From an uncultured Bacilli bacterium (GTDB lineage Bacteria > Bacillota_I > Bacilli_A > RF39 > UBA660): 37,701 nt of DNA. The DNA lies in the NCBI GenBank assembly GCA_947628485.1, contig CANRAA010000007.1, positions 1 to 37,701 of the forward strand, given 5' to 3'. Both the position numbers and the translations under genes were made by a program. Shown in pieces: positions 31,203 to 37,701 of this stretch (positions are counted from its first letter, which is position 1; the number at the start of each line of letters is the position of its first letter). The notes under the pieces are model-generated. The model ran no database searches, had not been told where the DNA came from, and worked only from the letters and a program-made list of their open reading frames with translations.

Positions 31203-31518
31203 GAAAAAGAAAAATTTGCCTCTTAAAGTGTTAGGGCTTTTATTTATTGTGTTTATGGCTTTGTATATTGCCAGTACCAGTGGTTATTATGAAAGTAAAA
31301 TAAGAGATAAAGTAGTGTTAACCGAAGAAGGAATTAAAGAATTTGAACGCAGAGTCCAAAATGGGGAAGATGTCGATATCAGTGCTTTTCTAAATCAAAA
31401 AAGACCGGATTATAGTAGTTATATGTCCACTTTAGGAGATAATTTAACGAGTGGTATAGAAGTTTTAGTTTACGATGGAGCAAGATTTGTCAAAGATATT
31501 ATTAACTCACTCTTTTAA
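31195..31518 (+). CDS. Small membrane protein after spoIIP, positional match to YqxA
   Basis: 107 residues from ATG 31195 (AAGGGA 8 nt upstream), overlapping the spoIIP stop by 8 nt. A basic N-terminus (MGKKKKNLPLK) and one membrane segment (VLGLLFIVFMALYIAST) precede a short outer domain (VVLTEEGIKEFERRVQNGEDVDIS). In Bacillus the small membrane protein YqxA follows spoIIP. Length and layout are alike, but I cannot confirm sequence homology by eye. Confidence 0.65.
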   Translation: MGKKKKNLPLKVLGLLFIVFMALYIASTSGYYESKIRDKVVLTEEGIKEFERRVQNGEDVDISAFLNQKRPDYSSYMSTLGDNLTSGIEVLVYDGARFVKDIINSLF

Positions 31519-31535
31519 AACCTAATATTTTATTG

Positions 31536-31541
31536 TATAAT
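31536..31541 (+). promoter_or_regulatory. -10 element before the PfkB-like gene
   Basis: TATAAT at 31536-31541, 30 nt ahead of ATG 31571; the -35 is not clear. Confidence 0.4.
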
Positions 31542-31570
31542 TAGAAAGTAAGAAAGTAAGGGTTGATATA

Positions 31571-32647
31571 ATGAGAATACTTTGTATCGGAAGTTCCGTA
31601 TTAGAAACGACATGTTCAATAAATGAGCCAATTAAAGAAAATCAAATTGTAAGGATTACCGAAAAAAATGAATGTGGTGGTGGACATGCTGGTAATATTG
31701 CTTATCTTTTAGGTAAATGGGGAATTGAAACCTATATAGCCTCCGTTGTCGGAGCTGATGATGCCGCGAATAAAATTAAAAAAGAATATGAAAATATTGG
31801 GGTAAGATGTGATTATATAGAGACTACCTATGATCGGAAAACTGCCCAAGATATTGTTATTTTAAATACAACAAGCAAAAATAAAACAATATTTGAAATA
31901 TCTAATAATGCCAATTTAAAGAAATATGCTTTTGGGATGGCTCCAGATATTATTGTTGTTGATGGTAATGATTTTAATGCCTCCGTATCGGCTTTTGATA
32001 AATATCCCAATATTCCAAGTTATTTAATTGTCTCAAGAGTAAATAATGAAATAATTGAATTATGTAAATATGTTAATTTTATTATTTGTAATAAAGAAAC
32101 AGCGGAAATCCTTACGAATATGACTATTGATTACAATAATAGTGCAACTTTAGTAAATGTTTATAATAAACTTCGCCAAAGATTTAATAAAGCTGATTTA
32201 ATTATCACTTTGGGAGAAAGAGGATCAGTTTATGCAATTAATAATCAAGTTAAAATAATGCCAGTTGTTAAAACGAACATTGTGGATACAAATGGAGCAG
32301 GAGATGCCTATTCGGGAGCTTTCATTTATGGAATGGCAAGAGGCTTTGGTTTAGAAAAAAGTATTGCTTATGCCACCATTGCGGCCTCTTTATCGACTAC
32401 AAAACTTACAAGTAGAATGTCTTTACCTACTTTAACGGAAGTATCTACTTATTATGATAATAAATTTGGGGCCGCTAATAATCCGAATAATACAACTCCA
32501 GTTCAAGAAGCATCAAATCAAGTTTCATCCCAAGAAAATTCAAATCCTAATCCTCAAGCAAGTGCTCAACCTAATGGAAATATTCCCGCATCAAGTAATG
32601 ATGCCCGAACCATGAACATGAATACAGAAGGCCCAAATGTTAACTAG
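31571..32647 (+). CDS. PfkB-family carbohydrate kinase with disordered tail
   Basis: A 358-residue protein. The ribokinase fold is shown by the N-terminal GGGHAGNIAYLLGKWGIETYIASVVGADD, LIITLGERGSVYAI, and the PfkB signature DTNGAGDAYSGAFIYGMARG with the catalytic Asp in GAGD. The sugar or nucleoside substrate cannot be told. After the kinase ends near residue 300 there is an Asn/Gln/Pro/Ser-rich tail of about 50 residues, unusual for this family. The Smr gene starts within its last 11 nt. Confidence 0.85.
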   Translation: MRILCIGSSVLETTCSINEPIKENQIVRITEKNECGGGHAGNIAYLLGKWGIETYIASVVGADDAANKIKKEYENIGVRCDYIETTYDRKTAQDIVILNTTSKNKTIFEISNNANLKKYAFGMAPDIIVVDGNDFNASVSAFDKYPNIPSYLIVSRVNNEIIELCKYVNFIICNKETAEILTNMTIDYNNSATLVNVYNKLRQRFNKADLIITLGERGSVYAINNQVKIMPVVKTNIVDTNGAGDAYSGAFIYGMARGFGLEKSIAYATIAASLSTTKLTSRMSLPTLTEVSTYYDNKFGAANNPNNTTPVQEASNQVSSQENSNPNPQASAQPNGNIPASSNDARTMNMNTEGPNVN

Positions 32648-32888
32648 CAAAACGCCGTATCTTGATTTGCATGGTGAAGAAGTCGCAGTTACTTATGCTT
32701 TGGTTAATGAATTTTTACAAGATAATTATAAAATGGGAATAACGGAAGTAATCATTATTCATGGTAAAAGTACGAATATTCTAACGAAAGAAGTTCATAA
32801 AATTTTAAAAGATCATTCTTTAGTGGACCATTTCCATCTTAATAATTGGAACCTTGGGGAAACGATTGTCTATCTTAAAGAAAAATAA
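32637..32888 (+). CDS. Stand-alone Smr-domain protein
   Basis: An 83-residue protein consisting only of an Smr domain: YLDLHGEEVAVTYALVNEFL (DLHG motif), EVIIIHGKSTNILTKEVHKIL and LGETIVYLK. Smr domains, best known from the C-terminus of MutS2, have nuclease or RNA/ribosome-related roles. It overlaps the kinase gene by 11 nt. No MutS2 gene is in view. Confidence 0.88.
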   Translation: MLTSKTPYLDLHGEEVAVTYALVNEFLQDNYKMGITEVIIIHGKSTNILTKEVHKILKDHSLVDHFHLNNWNLGETIVYLKEK

Positions 32889-32973
32889 TGTCAAAAAAAG
32901 GGTTATAATTATATCAAATAAATGAAATATTTGCCAATCATTTGTTAAAAAACCTTAAAAATTATACAAATGG

Positions 32974-33002
32974 TTGACATATTTTTTAATTTGTGCTATA
33001 AT
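32974..33002 (+). promoter_or_regulatory. Consensus promoter
   Basis: TTGACA (32974-32979), 17-nt spacer, TATAAT (32997-33002), with TGC before the -10. This is the best promoter in the window and drives the unknown gene at 33030. Confidence 0.8.
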
Positions 33003-33029
33003 TATCTCGTAATTAAGGGGGTAGACATT

Positions 33030-33452
33030 ATGAAAGGATACGTTTTAGATTACATTAACGAAAACGAATTTAAAAAATTAGAGAGAGCTTTAAAGAAGTA
33101 TAATATGCTGGCTTTTAAAAAGTTAAACTTTGATTTTTATCCAGCCTTACGTAATGGCGAATTTTTAGGAGAAAAGGTTGATTCCAATAAAATTAATGGT
33201 ACGGAAAAATATGAATTAAAATTACCAAGTGATAAAATGTTTACACAAATTCATGGAGAAGTTAAGTTAATTTATACCGTTCATTATAAAGAACAAGTTG
33301 TTGTTTTAGAGGAAATTACACCAGCAAATATTTTACTTGAAGGACATATGAGTGAACTTACAACTTATAAAGGTATTATGATTAGTAAGAAAAATGCCTC
33401 TAAAGATATGTTTAAAATTGATTTATTAAACATGTTACAAGATAAACATTAA
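33030..33452 (+). CDS. Conserved-looking protein of unknown function, strongly expressed
   Basis: 140 residues from ATG 33030 with AAGGGGG 8 nt upstream. It has a helical N-terminus (DYINENEFKKLERALKKYNMLAFKKL) and strands (YELKLPSDKMFTQIHGEVKLIYTVHYKEQVVVLEEITP). No signal or membrane segment, so it is cytoplasmic. The consensus promoter and strong ribosome site predict high expression. I recognise no family. Confidence 0.7.
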   Translation: MKGYVLDYINENEFKKLERALKKYNMLAFKKLNFDFYPALRNGEFLGEKVDSNKINGTEKYELKLPSDKMFTQIHGEVKLIYTVHYKEQVVVLEEITPANILLEGHMSELTTYKGIMISKKNASKDMFKIDLLNMLQDKH

Positions 33453-33463
33453 GAGGCTTAATA

Positions 33464-33697
33464 ATGAAAAAAGATATATATGAAGATTGCAAAGCTTCAC
33501 TTCAAGAATTAAAAAATTTAAGTAACGAAATTTTTACCAAAAAAGGGTATATGCCTATTTTAATACCTGAATTAGGTAAAATAGAAGAGCAATATATAAA
33601 GGGGCTATATCAAAAGGAAGTAGAGAGTTTTATTCCTACTTCACCTGATAGTTTTGAAGCTTATGAACAAGATTATTTAAATTCACGTAGTAGATAG
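33464..33697 (+). CDS. Small protein of unknown function
   Basis: 77 residues, 11 nt after the previous gene with an AGAGG site, so cotranscribed. Amphipathic helix (YEDCKASLQELKNLSNEIF) then a Pro/Ile-rich part. A strong terminator follows. No family recognised. Confidence 0.6.
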   Translation: MKKDIYEDCKASLQELKNLSNEIFTKKGYMPILIPELGKIEEQYIKGLYQKEVESFIPTSPDSFEAYEQDYLNSRSR

Positions 33698-33709
33698 AAT
33701 AAAAAGGAT

Positions 33710-33748
33710 GTAAAAAGATTTGGGAATTTCCTAAATCTTTTTACTTTT
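33710..33748 (+). terminator. Terminator
   Basis: GTAAAAAGATTT (33710-33721) pairs over 12 bp with AAATCTTTTTAC (33733-33744), followed by TTTT. Confidence 0.8.
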
Positions 33749-33752
33749 GCTG

Positions 33753-33781
33753 TTGTTTTTAAAAATTATTTATAATATAAT
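33753..33781 (+). promoter_or_regulatory. Promoter of the ATPase gene
   Basis: TTGTTT (33753-33758), 17-nt spacer, TATAAT (33776-33781). Confidence 0.6.
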
Positions 33782-33809
33782 ATAATTTATTAAGATTAAG
33801 GAGAAAACA

Positions 33810-34754
33810 ATGGAAAAAGATGTAACCAAAGAAAGTATTTTTGTAAGAGAACCAGTTGATAATATTACTAATGAAATATTAAAAAGTCCCAGTTCCCAAT
33901 TTATTTTAACCGGTAAAAGAGGTTCGGGAAGAAGTACTATTTTATATAACTTAGAAAATAGAGGTCTTGGTTCTAAAGAACAAACAATTAAAATGTCTTT
34001 TGATACCTGTATTAGTTTTTCAGAAAATCCAAATGAATATTATACGGAAAAAGTATTTCGCCATTATTATGAACTCATGTTTTGTCATCAAATTATAGAT
34101 TATTTGCACCGTCATTATCCCTTAATTTATGCTAAATATTTTCAAGATGTAAATCTTAAAGTTGAGGCCATGTCTTTTTTATTTTATAATCATGTTAATG
34201 AAGGAGTATACTTAAATAAATATTTTCCTAAAAATACATTAAAAACATTGGAAAAATCTAAGCAACTTATCCAAAAAGTTCAAGAATTGTTAAAAGTAGA
34301 AAAATTAAATATGGCTATTGATCGTTTTGATTGGATAAATGGTGTAAGTAAAACATCACAACTTATCTTAAAAGAATATTTTAGCTATTTTAATAAGGTA
34401 ATTATAACTTCTGATGATAGATATTTAAATTCTTTTTTGAAAGCTCAAGATTTAGATAGAAAGTATTATGTTATTAAAAGAGTAGATTATAGCGAAAATT
34501 TAGAAGTCGTTAAAATGATTTTAAAAATGTCTAATCCGGAATTAAAAGAATTTAAAGATGATTTTTACGAAGATTTAATAAATATTTGTAAAGGTAATTT
34601 AAAAGTTATGCTTGCAGTTTTTAAAAGAATTCAAAATCCTCATGAGTTAACTAACCAAAATTTAAAAAAATTACTTTTACTTTTAGCTAAAGATGATATT
34701 AAAAAGCAAGATTATTTAGATGAGGTAAGTAGACAAAAAAGATTATATTTATAA
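33810..34754 (+). CDS. P-loop ATPase of the AAA/STAND-like type, unknown role
   Basis: A 314-residue protein with Walker A LTGKRGSGRSTILYNLE (GKRGSGRS, Arg in place of the usual Lys) near residue 34. NMAIDRFDWING near 170 may be the Walker B region, and VIITSDDRYL looks like sensor 1. The C-terminal third is helical. The layout resembles small archaeal/bacterial ATPases of the ORC/STAND group. It is transcribed alone. Replacement of the catalytic Lys may lower hydrolysis. Confidence 0.6.
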   Translation: MEKDVTKESIFVREPVDNITNEILKSPSSQFILTGKRGSGRSTILYNLENRGLGSKEQTIKMSFDTCISFSENPNEYYTEKVFRHYYELMFCHQIIDYLHRHYPLIYAKYFQDVNLKVEAMSFLFYNHVNEGVYLNKYFPKNTLKTLEKSKQLIQKVQELLKVEKLNMAIDRFDWINGVSKTSQLILKEYFSYFNKVIITSDDRYLNSFLKAQDLDRKYYVIKRVDYSENLEVVKMILKMSNPELKEFKDDFYEDLINICKGNLKVMLAVFKRIQNPHELTNQNLKKLLLLLAKDDIKKQDYLDEVSRQKRLYL

Positions 34755-34759
34755 AAAAA

Positions 34760-34826
34760 GATAAAGTTAAATTTAAGTGAGGCATTTACTTTTGATAGTA
34801 AATGTTTTTCTATTTAAAACTTTATC
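34760..34826 (+). terminator. Nested hairpins downstream of the ATPase gene
   Basis: Outer arms GATAAAGTT (34760-34768) and AACTTTATC (34818-34826); inner hairpin CATTTACT (34783-34790) with AGTAAATG (34797-34804) and TTTTT after it. The inner one is a terminator; the outer pairing may serve the converging gene. Confidence 0.55.
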
Positions 34827-34855
34827 TATATAATTATACTACTAATTTTTCTTCT

Positions 34856-35041
34856 TCAAAATTTAAGAATTTGGTCTTTATAAACTTTGATTAACTCTTC
34901 AGTTTCTAAATCCATATATAATCTATAGATTGCTAAAGAATTTCTTTCATAAGTCATAAAGTCATTATTTTCTTTTAAATGATTTATATAAAAACTATCC
35001 ATAAAGACCATTAAATGATTACTATTTAAAGATTTATTCAT
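34856..35041 (-). CDS. Small protein of unknown function
   Basis: 61 residues with GAGGAG 9 nt upstream of the start. Sequence (MNKSLNSNHLMVFMDSFYINHLKENNDFMTYERN, then LYMDLETEELIKVYKDQIL) is soluble and helical. No family recognised. A real gene is likely because of the good ribosome site and isolated placement. Confidence 0.5.
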   Translation of the reverse strand: MNKSLNSNHLMVFMDSFYINHLKENNDFMTYERNSLAIYRLYMDLETEELIKVYKDQILKF

Positions 35042-35116
35042 AAGTTAATTCTCCTCGTAAATAATACTATAACATAATATTTTTCTTCGTTAAATAAATT
35101 ATTAAACTTTAAAACT

Positions 35117-35151
35117 AAAAATGATTTACCATTTTAAGATAAATCATTTTT
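35117..35151. terminator. Bidirectional terminator
   Basis: AAAAATGATTTA (35117-35128) and TAAATCATTTTT (35140-35151) form a 12-bp stem with A and T runs. It overlaps the end of the minus-strand gene at 35144. Confidence 0.7.
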
Positions 35152-35992
35152 TTCTTATTAATTTTGGGTTATCATTAACATTTTTATTTTCTTGTTTTAA
35201 AACTTCTTCTGTAAGACGCCATACATCATTATTAATATTTACAACGTTCCAAATAGGAGCATTATCTTTAAATGCTTGATGGATGGAATAAACTTTAATA
35301 TCATCTTTATTTTGAATACAAATTTTAAGATTACATTCCTCTTTATGCTTTAAACTTCTTCCTATATCTTTAAGTCTTTTATTAATATAAACACTTATTC
35401 CTGAAGTTTCGGAAATTACATTGTAATTTAAAACTTCTGTGATAATTTCTTTATAAATAGCATTTATACTATCACTTATAAATTTTGAAGTATCTAGAAT
35501 TTCTTCTTTAGTTAAGCATTCTTTCTTTTCTAAATCAAAATTTCTATCTTCTAAAGTAAAAAACATACTGGAAACATCAAAGTAAGGTGTCATACCATCA
35601 AACATGAAAGTCGTAACTTTATAAATAAAACCAAAGTCATTATAGATTCCTTCTTTATTGATTACAGCATCATCTACGACAAAAATGTCCATTGGTAAAA
35701 TTATATAACCTCTGTAATAAGTGCTAAGCATATTTGTAAGGACGTCTTCGCTTAAGTTAGGATTTAATTCTTGAAATTTACGACTCATTATATTATCTAA
35801 CTCATTTTTTAATTCTTCCTTTTCTTCCTCCGTTATATTATCAATATAATGAATACTATTAGCAAATATTAAAGCACTTCTAAGTAGCGGAACATATTTA
35901 TAACTTTTGCGGTTGTAAAATATTTCTTCAACTCTCATATTTCTTTTTTTAATATCGGCAAGTATTTTCTTGGCATCAGCAATTGTTCTCAT
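35144..35992 (-). CDS. Cytoplasmic protein of unknown function
   Basis: A 282-residue protein with GGGGGAGG before the start and a TGA stop. No signal or membrane segment. Acidic, mainly helical N-terminal half (ITEEEKEELKNELDNIMSRKF, LSEDVLTNMLSTYYRGYIILPMDIFVVDDAVI), and a C-terminal part with short strands. I recognise no family. It lies between two terminators as a single-gene unit. Confidence 0.65.
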   Translation of the reverse strand: MRTIADAKKILADIKKRNMRVEEIFYNRKSYKYVPLLRSALIFANSIHYIDNITEEEKEELKNELDNIMSRKFQELNPNLSEDVLTNMLSTYYRGYIILPMDIFVVDDAVINKEGIYNDFGFIYKVTTFMFDGMTPYFDVSSMFFTLEDRNFDLEKKECLTKEEILDTSKFISDSINAIYKEIITEVLNYNVISETSGISVYINKRLKDIGRSLKHKEECNLKICIQNKDDIKVYSIHQAFKDNAPIWNVVNINNDVWRLTEEVLKQENKNVNDNPKLIRKK

Positions 35993-36038
35993 TCCAAACC
36001 TCCCCCTTGAGTTTTTATATTATAGCATGTTTTAAGAA

Positions 36039-36070
36039 AAAATAAAACCCTTACCCAGGGCAAGAGTTTA
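36039..36070 (-). terminator. Terminator of the racemase gene
   Basis: On the minus strand AAACTCTTGCCC pairs with GGGTAAGGGTTT (with wobbles), followed by a T-run. Confidence 0.65.
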
Positions 36071-36097
36071 ACTTTTAATATGATGTGGTTGTAAATG

Positions 36098-36808
36098 TTA
36101 TCTACACCTTTTTCTTTCTAAAGAATAATCTACAATAGTATCAATATGTGATTGCGTGGTGTCAAAAATAGGAATGTCAATGTCATGGGCTTTTATTAAC
36201 ATTTCTATTTCAGTACAACCTAAAATTACTCCTTCAATATTATTTTGACTTATCATATTATTAATAATGTCTATATAAAATTGCTTTGATGTTTCTTTAA
36301 TTTCTCCCTTACATAACTCATCAAATATTATTCTATCTATTTCATTTATACTTTCTTCTATTTGTGGAGTAGTGACTTTTAGTCCATTTTTTTGCAATCT
36401 ATTTATAAGAAAATCTTCTACCATTGTATATTTAGTCCCCAATAATCCCACATTTACAATATTATTATTTTTACATTTTTCAGCCACACAATCTGCAATA
36501 TGAATTAATGGAATATTTATTTGACTTTGAATATAATCAGCCAGTTTATGCATTGTATTTGTTGCAATAACAATATAATCTGCTCCAGCCGTCTCTAATA
36601 TTTTTGCTATTTTTGAAAGTTCTATTCCAATTTCATTCCATCTATTTTCTAACATTAATTTTCTTATTTCTTCAAAATTAACATTATATATTAAAAGTTT
36701 AGCACAAGTTAATCCTCCTGCAATTTGATTAACTTGGTCATTAATTCTCTCATAATAATGTATACTAGATTCATAACTCATTCCCCCAATTATGCCTATC
36801 GTTTTCAT
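36098..36808 (-). CDS. Aspartate/glutamate racemase family protein
   Basis: A 236-residue protein with KTIGIIGGMSYESSIHYYERIN at the start, the first catalytic region IATNTMHKLAD with Thr83 in the place of the usual Cys, and the second VILGCTEIEML with Cys198. Thr/Cys pairs are known from the Escherichia coli L-Asp/Glu-specific racemase (YgeA), against Cys/Cys in most racemases. It could supply D-amino acids for the cell wall or degrade them. AAAGGAGG precedes ATG; the promoter has TGA TATAAT at 36841-36833. Confidence 0.87.
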   Translation of the reverse strand: MKTIGIIGGMSYESSIHYYERINDQVNQIAGGLTCAKLLIYNVNFEEIRKLMLENRWNEIGIELSKIAKILETAGADYIVIATNTMHKLADYIQSQINIPLIHIADCVAEKCKNNNIVNVGLLGTKYTMVEDFLINRLQKNGLKVTTPQIEESINEIDRIIFDELCKGEIKETSKQFYIDIINNMISQNNIEGVILGCTEIEMLIKAHDIDIPIFDTTQSHIDTIVDYSLERKRCR

Positions 36809-36944
36809 TAATGGAAACCTCCTTTGGTGACTATTATATCACAATTTTTAATCTTTTATTTTTTTATAACACAATTTGTCCATGAGAAAATAATTAACCT
36901 CTAGGTATTTTGACAACAAAGCAAAATAATCTAAGGGGCAATTT

Positions 36945-37556
36945 TTATAACTTATGATTTTTTTTATAATTTTCTATATATTTTGGAAAAACTTGGAGCC
37001 AATTATTTAGTTCTTCAGTATTTTCAAAAGAATATAATTTATAACCTTCTTTAGTATAACGTTTAAATTTCAAATTTAAAAAATTTTCGATAAATTTTTG
37101 ACCATCTAAATTTTGTCCCTCAGCACAAATATTCAAAAACTTAATACCATTATGAGAAAAATATTCTAATTTATCTTTTAATCCTTTTAACAATAAACTT
37201 AACACTAATTTTTCGTCTTTATAAGCAGGGTGAATGGCTATAACAGAGAACAACAAATAATAAGAAGAGTTTTTTTCGTATTTTAATAAAGTATGACTAT
37301 TTATTTCTGTATCTTCTAATTCGTTTTTCATAAATTTATTAAATTGTTCCTTTGATAAGGGTAGAATAGTTATTTCTCCCACAATTTTATCATTTTGAAC
37401 ATCTCTAATAAAAATATGTATATCATGATTTTTATCGTCCCAACTTATAGTTTGCTCAACACTTGCAATTGTTGATGGCTCTAAATAATGTCTTTCAATA
37501 TCCCATACATCTTCAAAATCTTTAACTTTATGAATATATTCAATTTCATATTTCAT
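36945..37556 (-). CDS. GNAT-family acetyltransferase
   Basis: A 203-residue protein with a GNAT core: IFIRDVQNDKIVGEITILPLS, YLLFSVIAIHPAYKDEKLVLSLLLKGLKDKL, IKFLNICAEGQNLDGQKFIENFLNLKFKRYTKEGYKLYSF. The acetyl-CoA loop motif (usually Q/R-x-x-G-x-G/A) is changed, YKDEKLV. The acceptor is unknown. Upstream at 37594-37613 is the inverted repeat AATTGATA-N4-TATCAATT, a candidate operator; the remainder to the window end shows no gene. Confidence 0.65.
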   Translation of the reverse strand: MKYEIEYIHKVKDFEDVWDIERHYLEPSTIASVEQTISWDDKNHDIHIFIRDVQNDKIVGEITILPLSKEQFNKFMKNELEDTEINSHTLLKYEKNSSYYLLFSVIAIHPAYKDEKLVLSLLLKGLKDKLEYFSHNGIKFLNICAEGQNLDGQKFIENFLNLKFKRYTKEGYKLYSFENTEELNNWLQVFPKYIENYKKNHKL

Positions 37557-37701
37557 GCTATCACCCTAAAAAAACAATTAAATCCCGCATATTAATTGAT
37601 AAATATATCAATTTCAATCTATACATATTGTACTAAATTTCTAGCGAAAAGTCTATAAAGTAAATAAAGTAAACAATTTTTACTTCACAAAAAAGTACAA
37701 A

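Noticed and set aside
1-37701. tRNA or rRNA genes
   Set aside because: I saw no cloverleaf with a T-arm GTTCRA motif and CCA-end region, and no rRNA-like GC-rich conserved blocks.

Overview
The window is AT-rich DNA (hand estimate about 30% G+C) from a low-GC Gram-positive bacterium, most likely a member of the Bacilli close to the small-genome gut or uncultured lineages. The reasons are the Bacillus-like order rimP-nusA-ylxR-infB-rbfA-truB and rpsO-pnp, the pairing of rpsT with spoIIP, purine-rich Shine-Dalgarno sites, and sigma-A promoters often carrying an extended -10 (TGn TATAAT). TGA appears to be a stop, so the standard bacterial code is assumed. The taxonomic call is inference.

Layout. 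1-1751: the 3' part of a surface protein gene with Ig-like repeats and a GC-rich, hypervariable-looking C-terminal segment (VR1). 2086-8402: a small membrane protein, a UPF0316 protein and the translation/transcription operon (short rimP, nusA, rnpM/ylxR, infB, rbfA, a GNAT-like gene, truB). 8410-9922 (minus): a PIN-domain plus HTH-ImmA/IrrE pair, placed between truB and rpsO. 10022-12616: rpsO with a leader hairpin, then pnp. 12617-13415: a type III toxin-antitoxin locus (three 34-nt toxI repeats, terminator, toxN). 13449-19753: an RluA-type pseudouridine synthase, a VanY-like carboxypeptidase, two overlapping genes for large membrane-anchored proteins (one made of Cys-rich repeats) and a double-HTH regulator. 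20067-26083: a diversity-generating retroelement (DGR). 26180-37556: tmcAL, miaA, a transglutaminase-like protein, rpsT, spoIIP, a PfkB-like kinase, an Smr protein, several unknowns, an amino-acid racemase and a GNAT.

The centrepiece is the DGR. A membrane-anchored target protein (20798-22006) carries VR2. Just downstream lies an Asn-codon-rich template repeat (TR, 22190-22297) within a probable small RNA with its own -10 and terminator. In the 3' 78 nt of the TR I count 17 substitutions against VR2, 16 of them at TR adenines, which is the signature of adenine-specific mutagenic reverse transcription. An operon with a MutS-domain-I-like protein, an Avd-like protein, a DGR-type reverse transcriptase and a small ORF follows. 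Between TR and operon sit an Rpn/PD-(D/E)XK nuclease gene and a second copy of the TR-RNA cassette from which the TR core is cleanly missing. VR1, about 20 kb away, belongs to the same target family but does not fit the TR seen here, so a second or lost template is implied.
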